The notes under the pieces: model-generated
Database searches by the model: none
Seen by the model: the letters and a program-made list of their open reading frames with translations, nothing else
What the model was told of the DNA's origin: nothing
Position numbers and translations under genes: made by a program
In this document: one piece after another, positions 40,062-47,916 of the stretch
Numbering within the stretch: the stretch's first letter is position 1
Layout of the letters: every line of letters begins with the position of its first letter
Assembly (NCBI RefSeq): GCF_002902985.1
Contig: NZ_CP026167.1
Coordinates: forward strand, 806,001-870,000
Reading direction: 5' to 3'
Length of the DNA: 64,000 nt
Source of the DNA: Leclercia sp. LSNIH1
GTDB lineage: Bacteria; Pseudomonadota; Gammaproteobacteria; Enterobacterales; Enterobacteriaceae

Positions 40062-40092
40062 TCGACACTGCATAAACGCCCTTCCCGACACT
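40062..40092. promoter_or_regulatory. Candidate activator sites upstream of the PTS operon
   Basis: TCGACACT (40062-40069) and CCGACACT (40085-40092) are direct repeats offset by 23 bp, 55-78 bp before the sigma-54 promoter. They are the inverse of AGTGTCGA seen upstream of the activator and porin genes. Confidence 0.65.
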
Positions 40093-40128
40093 AAAATCAG
40101 CGTCCAGAATTACCAATTAAATCAATAA

Positions 40129-40141
40129 AATCAAACCATTA
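40129..40141 (+). promoter_or_regulatory. Candidate IHF site
   Basis: AATCAA-ACCA-TTA matches the IHF consensus WATCAA-N4-TTR. It lies between the activator motifs and the -24 element, the usual place for IHF bending at sigma-54 promoters. Confidence 0.5.
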
Positions 40142-40147
40142 AAAACA

Positions 40148-40163
40148 TGGCACGGGCTTTGCA
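40148..40163 (+). promoter_or_regulatory. Sigma-54 promoter of the PTS/GH88 operon
   Basis: TGGCACGGGCTTTGCA matches the consensus TGGCACG-N4-TTGC exactly, with GG and GC 10 bp apart. The EIIA start follows 40 nt later. Confidence 0.9.
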
Positions 40164-40203
40164 AATTATCGTCAGACACCCAGAAAAGCGTAAGGAATAC
40201 CCC

Positions 40204-40686
40204 ATGCGAGAGATGTATGTCGCAACCCATGGCCGCTATGCCGAAGGCATTATTTCGGCCCTGAATTTATTAATTGGCGAGGATCACGGCGTCACGCCCG
40301 TTTGTGCTTACTGCGGCGAGATCGGCTCCACAGCAGAGCTGGGCGTTCGCTTTGATGCTATGGCCAGGGAGGCAGCCAGTCGGGGAAATGAGCTGGTGCT
40401 GTTTACCGATATGCCTGGTGGAAGCGTCAATAACACGGCCATACAGATGATGGTCAGATACCCCCACGTGCATGTTGTCAGCGGGGCAAACCTGATCATG
40501 CTGATGGAATTCTGTATGTCCGAACATGACGAAACGGCTCTGCGCCTTCAGGACGCGATAGCGGCGGCCAGCGGGGCAATGCAATACATGAACGTCTTAC
40601 CTGAGATTGCGTCGGCTCGTCAGCCACAACATGCTGATAGCCGGGATGGCGTCGACGATTTCTTTACCCTGGAGGATAGCCAGTGA
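40204..40686 (+). CDS. PTS mannose-family EIIA component
   Basis: 160 aa from MREMYVATHG with AAGGAA upstream. A start at 40147 is excluded because that codon overlaps the -24 promoter element. Phosphorylatable His9 is in VATHGRYAEG, and the FTDMPGGSVNN region matches the EIIA-Man fold. First gene of the operon; its TGA overlaps the GTG start of the next gene. Confidence 0.92.
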   Translation: MREMYVATHGRYAEGIISALNLLIGEDHGVTPVCAYCGEIGSTAELGVRFDAMAREAASRGNELVLFTDMPGGSVNNTAIQMMVRYPHVHVVSGANLIMLMEFCMSEHDETALRLQDAIAAASGAMQYMNVLPEIASARQPQHADSRDGVDDFFTLEDSQ

Positions 40687-41861
40687 AGATCGCCCTCGAA
40701 ACCCTGGATGCTCGCTATAGCCTGCCGCACGCCGGGCTGGATGCCCGCTGGTTGCAGGAGGCTATCGCAAAAGTCATTCGCCAGATCGACGCCATGCTGC
40801 CACGATTTACCACCACCTTCCCGGCAGCCAGCGCCACCGAAGGCCGCTATCCGGCGGTCGAAAAGGTCGACTGGACAGAAGGGTTCTGGACCGGAATGCT
40901 GTGGCTGGCCTGGGAAGTGACCGGCGATAACAAATATCGTGCGGTGGCAGAAAGCCTCCTCGACAGCTTTGAGGAGCGCCTCGATAGCAGAATCAAGGTC
41001 GATACCCACGACCTGGGTTTCCTTTACTTGCTCTCCTGCGTAAATGCCTGGAAGCTCACCGGCAATACCCGCGCCCGCAGCCTGGCATTACGCGCCGCAG
41101 AGTTGCTGTATCAGCGCTTTAACGCCACGGCAGGCGTGATTCAGGCATGGGGCGATCTGAGCGACCCCGCGCGTCAGGGGCGAATGATTATTGACTGCAA
41201 CCTCAACGTTCCCCTGCTGTTCTGGGCTGCCGATGAGACGGGCAACCAGACCTGGCGTGAAGCAGCTACCCGGCATCTGGCGCAGGCGGCACGCTACCTG
41301 GTGCGTGATGACGCGTCAACATTTCACACTTTTTATATGGATATCCACAGCGGCAAACCGCTGCGCGGGGATACCCATCAGGGCTTTAGCGACAGCTCAT
41401 GCTGGGCCCGCGGCCAGGCGTGGGGCATTTACGGTTTTGCTCTGAGCTTCACCCACACGGGAGACGCCACCCAGCCTGAGCTTTCTCGCCGTCTGGCCCA
41501 CTATTTCCTTAACCGCTTGCCCGAAGATTATGTCTGCTACTGGGATCTTATCTTCACGCCCGAGGATAAAGCCTGGCGCGATACCTCAGCGGCAGCGATT
41601 GCCGTTTGCGGGCTGGCAGAGCTGCTTAAACAGCTGCCGCTGACTGACCCACTACGCCCTGCTTATGGCAATGCCATCGCACTGATTATGCAAAATTTGC
41701 ATCAACACTACTTCGCGGATCCGCAAGACGGCCTGCTTCGCGAAGGCGTTTATAACTTTGGCCGCAACATGGGGATTAACGAACCCAATTTGTGGGGCGA
41801 CTACTTCTATTTTGAAGCCCTGGTTCGCCTTTCCCGCGTCTGGACACCCTACTTCTGCTAA
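40683..41861 (+). CDS. GH88 unsaturated glucuronyl hydrolase
   Basis: 392 aa from GTG at 40683, with GAGGA upstream, overlapping the EIIA stop. Six-hairpin alpha/alpha-barrel enzyme that hydrates and releases 4,5-unsaturated uronic acids from oligosaccharides made by polysaccharide lyases. The two catalytic aspartates by homology to Bacillus UGL are Asp110 (DTHDLGFLY) and Asp171 (MIIDCNLNVPLLFW). No signal peptide, so it acts in the cytoplasm on PTS-imported sugar. GH105 is a related alternative, but the motifs fit GH88 better. Confidence 0.87.
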   Translation: MKIALETLDARYSLPHAGLDARWLQEAIAKVIRQIDAMLPRFTTTFPAASATEGRYPAVEKVDWTEGFWTGMLWLAWEVTGDNKYRAVAESLLDSFEERLDSRIKVDTHDLGFLYLLSCVNAWKLTGNTRARSLALRAAELLYQRFNATAGVIQAWGDLSDPARQGRMIIDCNLNVPLLFWAADETGNQTWREAATRHLAQAARYLVRDDASTFHTFYMDIHSGKPLRGDTHQGFSDSSCWARGQAWGIYGFALSFTHTGDATQPELSRRLAHYFLNRLPEDYVCYWDLIFTPEDKAWRDTSAAAIAVCGLAELLKQLPLTDPLRPAYGNAIALIMQNLHQHYFADPQDGLLREGVYNFGRNMGINEPNLWGDYFYFEALVRLSRVWTPYFC

Positions 41862-41874
41862 CCGGAGCTACACC

Positions 41875-42372
41875 ATGATTTCTTTAGTTCGTATTGATGA
41901 TCGTTTGATTCACGGCCAGGTCGCCGTGGTCTGGACCAAACATCTGGGCGTGAACCGCATTCTCGTCGCTAACGACCAGATCGTGAATAACGACGTGCAG
42001 AAAATGTCGCTACGCATGGCGGCACCCGACACGGCTAAATGCGCCATTATGGCGGTCAAAGACGCTGGCGATGTGCTGAATGACCCGCGTTCAGAAAGCA
42101 TGAAAATAATGGTGATTGTGAATAACGCAGTGGATGCGTGTCGTCTGGTAGAGCAGGTTCCGGGCATTAAAACCCTGAACGTCGCCAACTTTGGGCGCAT
42201 TACCGACAATCTTGCGGCAAAAACCCGTATCAGCGATACCGTCTATGTCACACCGGAAGATGTGGCAGACCTCCAGGCCATCGCCGCACGCCATGTCGCC
42301 GTTGAATATCAGGTTCTGCCCTCTCATCCGGTGAAAAACCTGATTGAGATGCTGGCAAGCGCCGTCAATTAA
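41875..42372 (+). CDS. PTS mannose-family EIIB component
   Basis: 165 aa. Start MISLVRIDDRLIHGQV at 41875 with CGGAG upstream; the longer frame from 41758 reads through the GH88 gene. Phosphorylated His13 is in RLIHGQV. It passes phosphate from EIIA to the incoming sugar. Confidence 0.94.
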   Translation: MISLVRIDDRLIHGQVAVVWTKHLGVNRILVANDQIVNNDVQKMSLRMAAPDTAKCAIMAVKDAGDVLNDPRSESMKIMVIVNNAVDACRLVEQVPGIKTLNVANFGRITDNLAAKTRISDTVYVTPEDVADLQAIAARHVAVEYQVLPSHPVKNLIEMLASAVN

Positions 42373-42383
42373 TCGAGGTCGCT

Positions 42384-43184
42384 ATGTTAACGTCCGCATT
42401 TCTTGTCGCGTTGATTATGTTCCTGGTGAAAACCGCTGACCATACGCTGGGCCAGCCTCTTATTGAGCGTCCTCTTGTCTGTGGCGCGCTGGTCGGTCTG
42501 GTGCTGGGCGACCTTGAACAGGGCATTATTATCGGGGCCACGCTGGAGCTGATTTTCCTCGGCACCATCACCATCGGAGGCTCCGTTCCGGCCGATCTGG
42601 CGGTGGGCTCCGTACTGGCGACGGCCTTTACCATCCTGACCCACGCCGAACCCCCGATCGCCGTGGCGCTGGCATTACCTATCAGTCTGCTGGCGGTCTT
42701 CGTTTATCAGGTGCTGAAGCTGGTCTACACCGGTCTGGTCGAAAAATATGACGCCCTTCTCGATCAAGGTCGGGACCGTGCCGCCCTGGCTCTAACGCTG
42801 GGCATGACGTTGTTCTACGGCGTTCCCTTCGCCCTGATTGCCTTCTTTGGCGTGCTGTTTGGCACCGATGTCATCCGTAGCCTGGTCGAAAGCATTCCTG
42901 GCACCGTAATGCGCGGTATGACGGCCGTCGGCGGCATTTTGCCTGCACTGGGCTTTGCCATTTTGTTGAAAGCGCTGTGGAATCGAAATATTGCCGCCTT
43001 CTTCTTTATTGGTTTCGCCATGGCGGCCTATTTAAAACTGCCGATTATGGGCATCGCGATTATTGCCGCCTCGGTCGCGGTCTATCTCTGCTTCAACGAG
43101 TTCAACCAGCTGAAAGCTAACAAACAGGCAGGGGCAGCCGCGCCAGCTTCTGTTGATGATAAGGATGGGTTCTTCAATGACTGA
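42384..43184 (+). CDS. PTS mannose-family EIIC component
   Basis: 266 aa membrane subunit with about eight hydrophobic segments. EIIC-Man/Sor signatures include GALVGLVLGDLEQGIIIGATLELIFLG and the [12 protein letters not shown] segment. Its end overlaps EIID by 8 nt. Confidence 0.93.
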   Translation: MLTSAFLVALIMFLVKTADHTLGQPLIERPLVCGALVGLVLGDLEQGIIIGATLELIFLGTITIGGSVPADLAVGSVLATAFTILTHAEPPIAVALALPISLLAVFVYQVLKLVYTGLVEKYDALLDQGRDRAALALTLGMTLFYGVPFALIAFFGVLFGTDVIRSLVESIPGTVMRGMTAVGGILPALGFAILLKALWNRNIAAFFFIGFAMAAYLKLPIMGIAIIAASVAVYLCFNEFNQLKANKQAGAAAPASVDDKDGFFND

Positions 43185-44019
43185 TATCCAGATGAAAGAC
43201 GTTACGCTAAGTCGCGAAGACAGAGGCGAAAAAAGATTATTCCGTCAGCTTTTTATTCGTCAGTTCCCGCTGCTGGGCACCATGAACTTCACCCGTATGG
43301 AGGGTCTGAGCTACGGGTGGGCGCTGGCACCGATGTTAAAAAAAATCTATGCCAACGATCCGCATCGCTATCTTGAAGCGCTTAAACGCAACAGTCAGTT
43401 TTTCAATACCAACCAGCATTTCGCGCCCTTTATTATGGGCCTGACGCTGTCGATGGAAAAAGAGAACGCGACCAACCCGAACTTCGATACCTCCAGTATT
43501 AACGGGATTAAAGTTGCGCTGATGGGGCCGTTTGCTGGCGTCGGTGATTCGTTTTTCTATGGCGTACTGCGTATTATCGCCACCGGTATCGCCATAGGTC
43601 TGGCATCGCAGGGTAACCCATTGGGCCCTCTGTTATTCCTGCTGATTTATAATATCCCCAGTTATCTTCTGCGTTATTATGGTGGTGTGATGGGTTATCG
43701 CCTCGGCTCAAAATATATTGCCGAAGCCACGCAGTCTGGATTATTAAGCTGCATTACCAAAGCGTCGTCGATAATGGGTTTAATGATGGTGGGCGCCATG
43801 AGCGCCAGTATGGTGAAGTTCACCACCACTTTCCAGACCACTATTGCCGGGCAGCCTTTTGTATTACAGGATATTCTCGATAAAATTTGCGTGGGTTTAA
43901 TACCACTGGTACTGGTATTAGGATGTCTTAAGCTCCTCAATAAAAAAGTCAGCCCAAATAAAGTGCTGCTGCTGTTAATTGCCCTTGGCTTTGCGGCTGC
44001 GGGTATTGGAATAGTCTAA
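43177..44019 (+). CDS. PTS mannose-family EIID component
   Basis: 280 aa from MTDIQMKDVTL inside the end of EIIC; an in-frame ATG at 43153 is too far upstream. Typical EIID features include QFPLLGTMNFTRMEGLSYGWAL and MGPFAGVGDSFFYG. Together with EIIC it forms the sugar channel. Confidence 0.94.
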   Translation: MTDIQMKDVTLSREDRGEKRLFRQLFIRQFPLLGTMNFTRMEGLSYGWALAPMLKKIYANDPHRYLEALKRNSQFFNTNQHFAPFIMGLTLSMEKENATNPNFDTSSINGIKVALMGPFAGVGDSFFYGVLRIIATGIAIGLASQGNPLGPLLFLLIYNIPSYLLRYYGGVMGYRLGSKYIAEATQSGLLSCITKASSIMGLMMVGAMSASMVKFTTTFQTTIAGQPFVLQDILDKICVGLIPLVLVLGCLKLLNKKVSPNKVLLLLIALGFAAAGIGIV

Positions 44020-44027
44020 ACTTCTCC

Positions 44028-44048
44028 GCCCCTTCCTCTGGAAGGGGC
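44028..44048 (+). terminator. Possible terminator or attenuator after EIID
   Basis: 9-bp stem GCCCCTTCC / GGAAGGGGC with loop TCT, followed only by TATTTCTC. The weak U-tract suggests partial read-through into the dehydrogenase gene. Confidence 0.5.
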
Positions 44049-44066
44049 TATTTCTCTGGAGTGAAA

Positions 44067-45025
44067 ATGACCTGGCAAGCCGCGTGTTTTTCTAATCAGC
44101 CTGATAAGTTTCATCAGGTTTTCCTTCCTCTTCATCTCGATCACATCCGCTCCCGTATTAATCTTTTCCCGGACATTATTTCAACAGATAACATCGACAC
44201 TTTTTTGCCTGGGCTGAAATCGATTGAAGTGATATTTGCAACATGGGGGATGTTAAGTTTATCTGAGGAGCAGCTTGACCAACTGCCCAACCTGAAGGTG
44301 ATATTTTACGCCGCAGGTTCTACGGATTATTTTTCTGCGCCTTATCTCGGCCGGGGCGTAAAGATTGTCAGCGCTTGGCAAGCCAATGCCATTCCGGTGG
44401 CAGAATTCTGTCTCGCGCACATACTGCTGGGGTGTAAAGGCTATTTCCGGAATCAGCGGGAATATACGGCACCCGATCGTTTGTCTCTCTCTCCCAACAT
44501 CACCCTGCGCCCGGCAATTATCAGGAGTGCGTGGCGCTGATTGGCGCAGGGGCCATTTCGCAAGCGTTACAGCGCCTGCTGCAACCCTTTTATCTTGATG
44601 TTCTTGTTGTACCTTCACGGCCAGAAAGAAGAACATTGACGCTCGAAGAGGCCTTCTCACGCGCCTGGGTCGTCAGTAATCATCTTCCTGCCCGGCCAGA
44701 TAACCAGGGTATTCTTAACGGCGAACTTTTTTATCGAATGCGAGAGGGTGCCGTATTTATCAACACTGGGCGCGGTTTGCAGGTCAACGAACCCGAGCTT
44801 ATTGAGGTGTTACTCGCGCGTCCTGACCTGACGGCAATACTGGACGTCACTAAACCAGAACCGCCCGTCGCAGGTTCGCTTCTTTATACGCTACCGAATG
44901 TACAACTTACCAGCCACATTGCAGGTTCGTTGAATAATGAAACGCGTCGCCTGGTCAATTATATTCTTGACCAGTTTCAACAGTGGCTAAAAGCCCCTGA
45001 GTGCTTTAATTCAGGCACGAAATAA
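44067..45025 (+). pseudogene. D-isomer 2-hydroxyacid dehydrogenase, frameshifted
   Basis: Two overlapping reading frames together give one NAD-dependent 2-hydroxyacid dehydrogenase of about 320 aa. The first frame (44067-44540) carries the N-terminal substrate domain. The second carries the Rossmann motif VALIGAGAIS and the catalytic-domain end. Restoring one C in the CCC run at about 44510-44512 would join TLRP to GNYQEC and fuse the frames. So a single-base deletion, or a base-calling error, breaks the gene. It was probably an oxidoreductase acting on a sugar-derived keto acid. Confidence 0.8.
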
Positions 45026-45093
45026 TGTGATGGCATTCTCAGCCAGTGTATACATTGCGTCTAAAAAAACGAAATTATCGCCTTTATTTATAA

Positions 45094-45101
45094 AGTGTCG
45101 A
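45094..45101. promoter_or_regulatory. AGTGTCGA motif upstream of the porin gene
   Basis: Exact copy of the motif found before the activator gene and, inverted, before the PTS operon. It lies 42 bp before the porin's sigma-54 promoter. Confidence 0.6.
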
Positions 45102-45143
45102 ACTGCCTGATGGTAACCCCTTATAATTTATAGACATTATTTC

Positions 45144-45159
45144 TGGCATACTCCTTGCT
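45144..45159 (+). promoter_or_regulatory. Sigma-54 promoter of the KdgM-like porin gene
   Basis: TGGCATACTCCTTGCT has GG and GC separated by 10 bp and the same 16-nt layout as the PTS promoter, 47 nt before the porin start. Confidence 0.82.
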
Positions 45160-45206
45160 ATTTATAAAGGGTCTCACCCTATTTTTAAATTATGACAGGA
45201 TTAACA

Positions 45207-45905
45207 ATGAAAAAATTACATGCATTACTGCTCGGATTTCCGCTTGCCTGTTTTTCACTGAACACGCTGGCCGCCGCCACCTGGATTGATAATCGTTATG
45301 CCCATACAACCGCTTCTGAAAAGAATCAATATAAAATCGGCCTTGGGCATATATTTGATAATGGTGCAGGGGTATTAGCCTCCGCGATGTACGATTTAGG
45401 TCAGGATTTCGACCAAATGAAGAGCACCTTTCAGGAGTTTGAAGGCTGGTATCCTGTTCCTTTAGATGAAAAATGGTCCGTAACACCAGGCGGCTTGACG
45501 GATATTGATTCAAACGGAACCAAGCTGGCGCCCTATATCAGTCTGGATTATAAATTCAGTAAACAGTTAAGTTTTAGCAGTCGTTATCGTTATAACCATA
45601 TGACCCATAAAGAGCGAGATTATAACGGTGAGATGGATTATAACGACAGCCACCAGTTCGATTTATTTATGAACTATCAGGCAACAGAAAAATTATGGTT
45701 ACAACTCAACCCTGAGTTTTTTGTTAATACCAGTGATTTTAATGCAGCCAACGGCAGAAAAACCCACTGGGAGCCGAGTATCGTTGCCCGCTACCGCGTA
45801 GATAAACACTGGCTACCTTACGCAGAAATTGCCTGGCTGGATCAGGACCAAAATCATGACGATCAGGTTCGCTTCCGACTTGGTATTCGTTACTACCTGG
45901 ACTAA
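45207..45905 (+). CDS. KdgM-family oligogalacturonate-type outer membrane porin
   Basis: 232 aa from MKKLHALLLGF; signal peptide to about residue 23-24 (TLAA). The rest is alternating beta-strand sequence ending in an aromatic-rich strand (FRLGIRYYLD), typical of 12-strand KdgM/NanC porins for acidic oligosaccharides. ARYRVD and DSHQFDLFMNYQ segments fit the family. It would let uronic-acid oligosaccharides cross the outer membrane for the PTS. Confidence 0.87.
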   Translation: MKKLHALLLGFPLACFSLNTLAAATWIDNRYAHTTASEKNQYKIGLGHIFDNGAGVLASAMYDLGQDFDQMKSTFQEFEGWYPVPLDEKWSVTPGGLTDIDSNGTKLAPYISLDYKFSKQLSFSSRYRYNHMTHKERDYNGEMDYNDSHQFDLFMNYQATEKLWLQLNPEFFVNTSDFNAANGRKTHWEPSIVARYRVDKHWLPYAEIAWLDQDQNHDDQVRFRLGIRYYLD

Positions 45906-45935
45906 GTGCTTTGGGGCAGCAACGCTGCCCCTGTT

Positions 45936-47447
45936 TCAATGCGTAGCGACCGTAAAGCGGGAAAAGCGCACATAGCCAGGGTGATCGCTATTCTGACCGC
46001 GGGCGTAAATCCCCATCCTGGCACCAATCCATTTTCCAGCTCCTGCTGAAAACTGCGGGGCAATGTTATGCCATTCCTCGCCGGGAAGTTGATAACCAAA
46101 ATGGACGATGCCGTCGTAATCTACCCGCAAACCGAGCACCACCTGCTTTTCATCAAACAGATCGACAACAGGTAGCGACGTCAGATTCAGCTCGCCTCGA
46201 TCGTCTATCCAGCCGTGATCCAGACAGAGTTGTGCCCCCGTATTGCCCTGAACGGCGCGCAAGGCAGCAAAGCGCTGACCATACACCACCAGCCCGCCCT
46301 CCTCTTTAGCATGACGAAACGCAAGTGAAAGAGGAGTACGAACCGTAAAGCGTTCGGCCGGGAAGTTCTGTAATAAAAGCTGGGGCAGATGATAAATAGC
46401 ATGTTTGTTTTCTGCCGGTGAACAGGTTAAATGCAGGCCTGTCTCCCCCTCGGTTAACCATTCTTTTTGCGGATTCCCCTGCCATTGCCACTGTAACCCG
46501 GGTTTCCCGTTGGCAAAGTCATCACTGGTTTGTGGCGCACAGGGCGACAGGGGAAGTTGCGGCAGCGGATGAACCGAAACGGGCTGTCCTTTATGCGTGC
46601 CATGAAGAGATTCCCCAATGTGTGGCCAGCCGTCGCTCATCCAGCGCAGCGGCTGAAGATGAATAATGCGCCCATAAACGCCTTTATCCTGAAAGTGGAA
46701 AAACCAGTTTTCGCCATTTTCCAGTTCTATCCAGGCTCCCTGATGTGGGCCATTGACGGCAGTGTTCCCCTGGTGCAGCACATCCCTACTTTGCCACGGC
46801 CCGTTCAGGGTGGTAGCACGGAGTACCGTTTGCCAGCCGCGTTTAACTCCCCCCGCCGGGGCAAAAATCCAGTATTCACCGTGACGTTTATACAGTTTCG
46901 GCCCTTCTAAAGTAGGATGCGTAGGCGTGCCATCAAAAATAATGCGGCCATTGTCGAGTAGTCGGGTGGCATCGGGTGACATTTCGAAAAGCTGCAGCTT
47001 GTTTTTCACGCCGCTGCGGCTAAAAGCAAAAGCGTGAATCAGCCACGCGCGGCCATCATCGTCCCAGAACGGACAGGGATCTATCCAGCCAGGTTCCGCT
47101 TTAAGGCAGTAGGGTTCACTCCACTCACCCAGCGGATCATCGGCATGAGAAACGTAAATCCCTTCATCCGGTAAACTGTAAAACACCCAATAGCGGCCAT
47201 TATGGAAACGGATCGCCGGGGCCCAGACACCTTTGCCCGGCTGGGGAGTATCGTATTCAGGTGATGGGAGGGTTTTTACGATGTGGTTGACGATTTTCCA
47301 GTGAACGAGATCGCGGGAATGGAGCAGCGGTAAACCGGGTAACAGATGAAAACTGGACGCCACCATCCAGAAGTCGTCACCCTGTCGAATGACATCAGGA
47401 TCGGCAAAGTCAGCATGGATAATCGGGTTTTGGTAGAGCAGGGGCAT
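45936..47447 (-). CDS. GH43 beta-xylosidase/alpha-arabinofuranosidase-type enzyme
   Basis: 503 aa. The N-terminal five-blade propeller (about 1-310) has the GH43 catalytic set: Asp16 (FADPDV), Asp123 (WIDPCPF) and Glu181 (LEGPKLY). The C-terminal half (about 325-503) is a concanavalin-like beta-sandwich as in xylosidases. No signal peptide, so probably cytoplasmic, removing pentose residues. Converges with the porin gene; its own candidate sigma-54 promoter is at 47483-47498. Confidence 0.88.
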   Translation of the reverse strand: MPLLYQNPIIHADFADPDVIRQGDDFWMVASSFHLLPGLPLLHSRDLVHWKIVNHIVKTLPSPEYDTPQPGKGVWAPAIRFHNGRYWVFYSLPDEGIYVSHADDPLGEWSEPYCLKAEPGWIDPCPFWDDDGRAWLIHAFAFSRSGVKNKLQLFEMSPDATRLLDNGRIIFDGTPTHPTLEGPKLYKRHGEYWIFAPAGGVKRGWQTVLRATTLNGPWQSRDVLHQGNTAVNGPHQGAWIELENGENWFFHFQDKGVYGRIIHLQPLRWMSDGWPHIGESLHGTHKGQPVSVHPLPQLPLSPCAPQTSDDFANGKPGLQWQWQGNPQKEWLTEGETGLHLTCSPAENKHAIYHLPQLLLQNFPAERFTVRTPLSLAFRHAKEEGGLVVYGQRFAALRAVQGNTGAQLCLDHGWIDDRGELNLTSLPVVDLFDEKQVVLGLRVDYDGIVHFGYQLPGEEWHNIAPQFSAGAGKWIGARMGIYARGQNSDHPGYVRFSRFTVATH

Positions 47448-47482
47448 ATCAGGAGCCTTATGTTATTAAACTCTCCCTGCGC

Positions 47483-47498
47483 TGCAATTTTTAGACCA
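47483..47498 (-). promoter_or_regulatory. Candidate sigma-54 promoter of the GH43 gene
   Basis: Minus-strand TGGTCTAAAAATTGCA keeps GG-N10-GC spacing and the TTGCA -12 box, but the -24 box is weaker (TGGTC versus TGGCA). It lies 36 nt before the GH43 start. Confidence 0.65.
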
Positions 47499-47537
47499 CT
47501 CAAAAAAAGCGATAATAAACAAACAAGTAAAAGTTTT

Positions 47538-47545
47538 TTAGACAC
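47538..47545 (-). promoter_or_regulatory. Activator-like motif upstream of GH43
   Basis: Minus-strand GTGTCTAA equals the variant seen twice upstream of the activator gene (AGTGTCTA). It lies 39 bp before the candidate GH43 promoter, directly next to repeat copy 2. Confidence 0.45.
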
Positions 47546-47552
47546 AAAAAAA

Positions 47553-47568
47553 GCGCCCCGGGGGCGCT
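47553..47568. terminator. Terminator downstream of DUF1471 copy 2
   Basis: Same GC-rich stem with A-run and TCTTT flanks as at 36876-36891; it stops the small gene on the minus strand. Confidence 0.75.
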
Positions 47569-47589
47569 CTTTCGACAGATGCTTTGTGC

Positions 47590-47802
47590 TTATTTGTTCA
47601 GTTCAGCAGTCATGTGGACACGGTTGCCGGAGAAGGCCTGAGTAATGGTGTAAGAGGAGGCGCCTGCCTGCTCAGCCTGAGCGGCAATTTTCGCTTCCGC
47701 GCCATCAATGGTGCTGGCGGATGCGGTGACGGACTGGGCAGCGAAAGAACCGAAAGAAGTAGCCAGAGCGATAACAGCGACAAAAGTTTTGATGCTTTTC
47801 AT
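47590..47802 (-). CDS. DUF1471 (YhcN/BhsA family) periplasmic protein, copy 2
   Basis: 70 aa, identical to copy 1 except Thr at residue 6. Signal peptide then DUF1471 domain. It follows fdhD on the same strand, 114 nt downstream of the fdhD stop, in what appears to be the original setting. Confidence 0.92.
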   Translation of the reverse strand: MKSIKTFVAVIALATSFGSFAAQSVTASASTIDGAEAKIAAQAEQAGASSYTITQAFSGNRVHMTAELNK

Positions 47803-47916
47803 GATAGTGACCCTTTCAATAAGTTGTTGGTGTAAGGCGCCGTGCCTTGATGTGATAAATAATAGGCCTCATCACCAACAACTGATAGCGGAAGGATTTG
47901 CATACTTCATTCAAAA

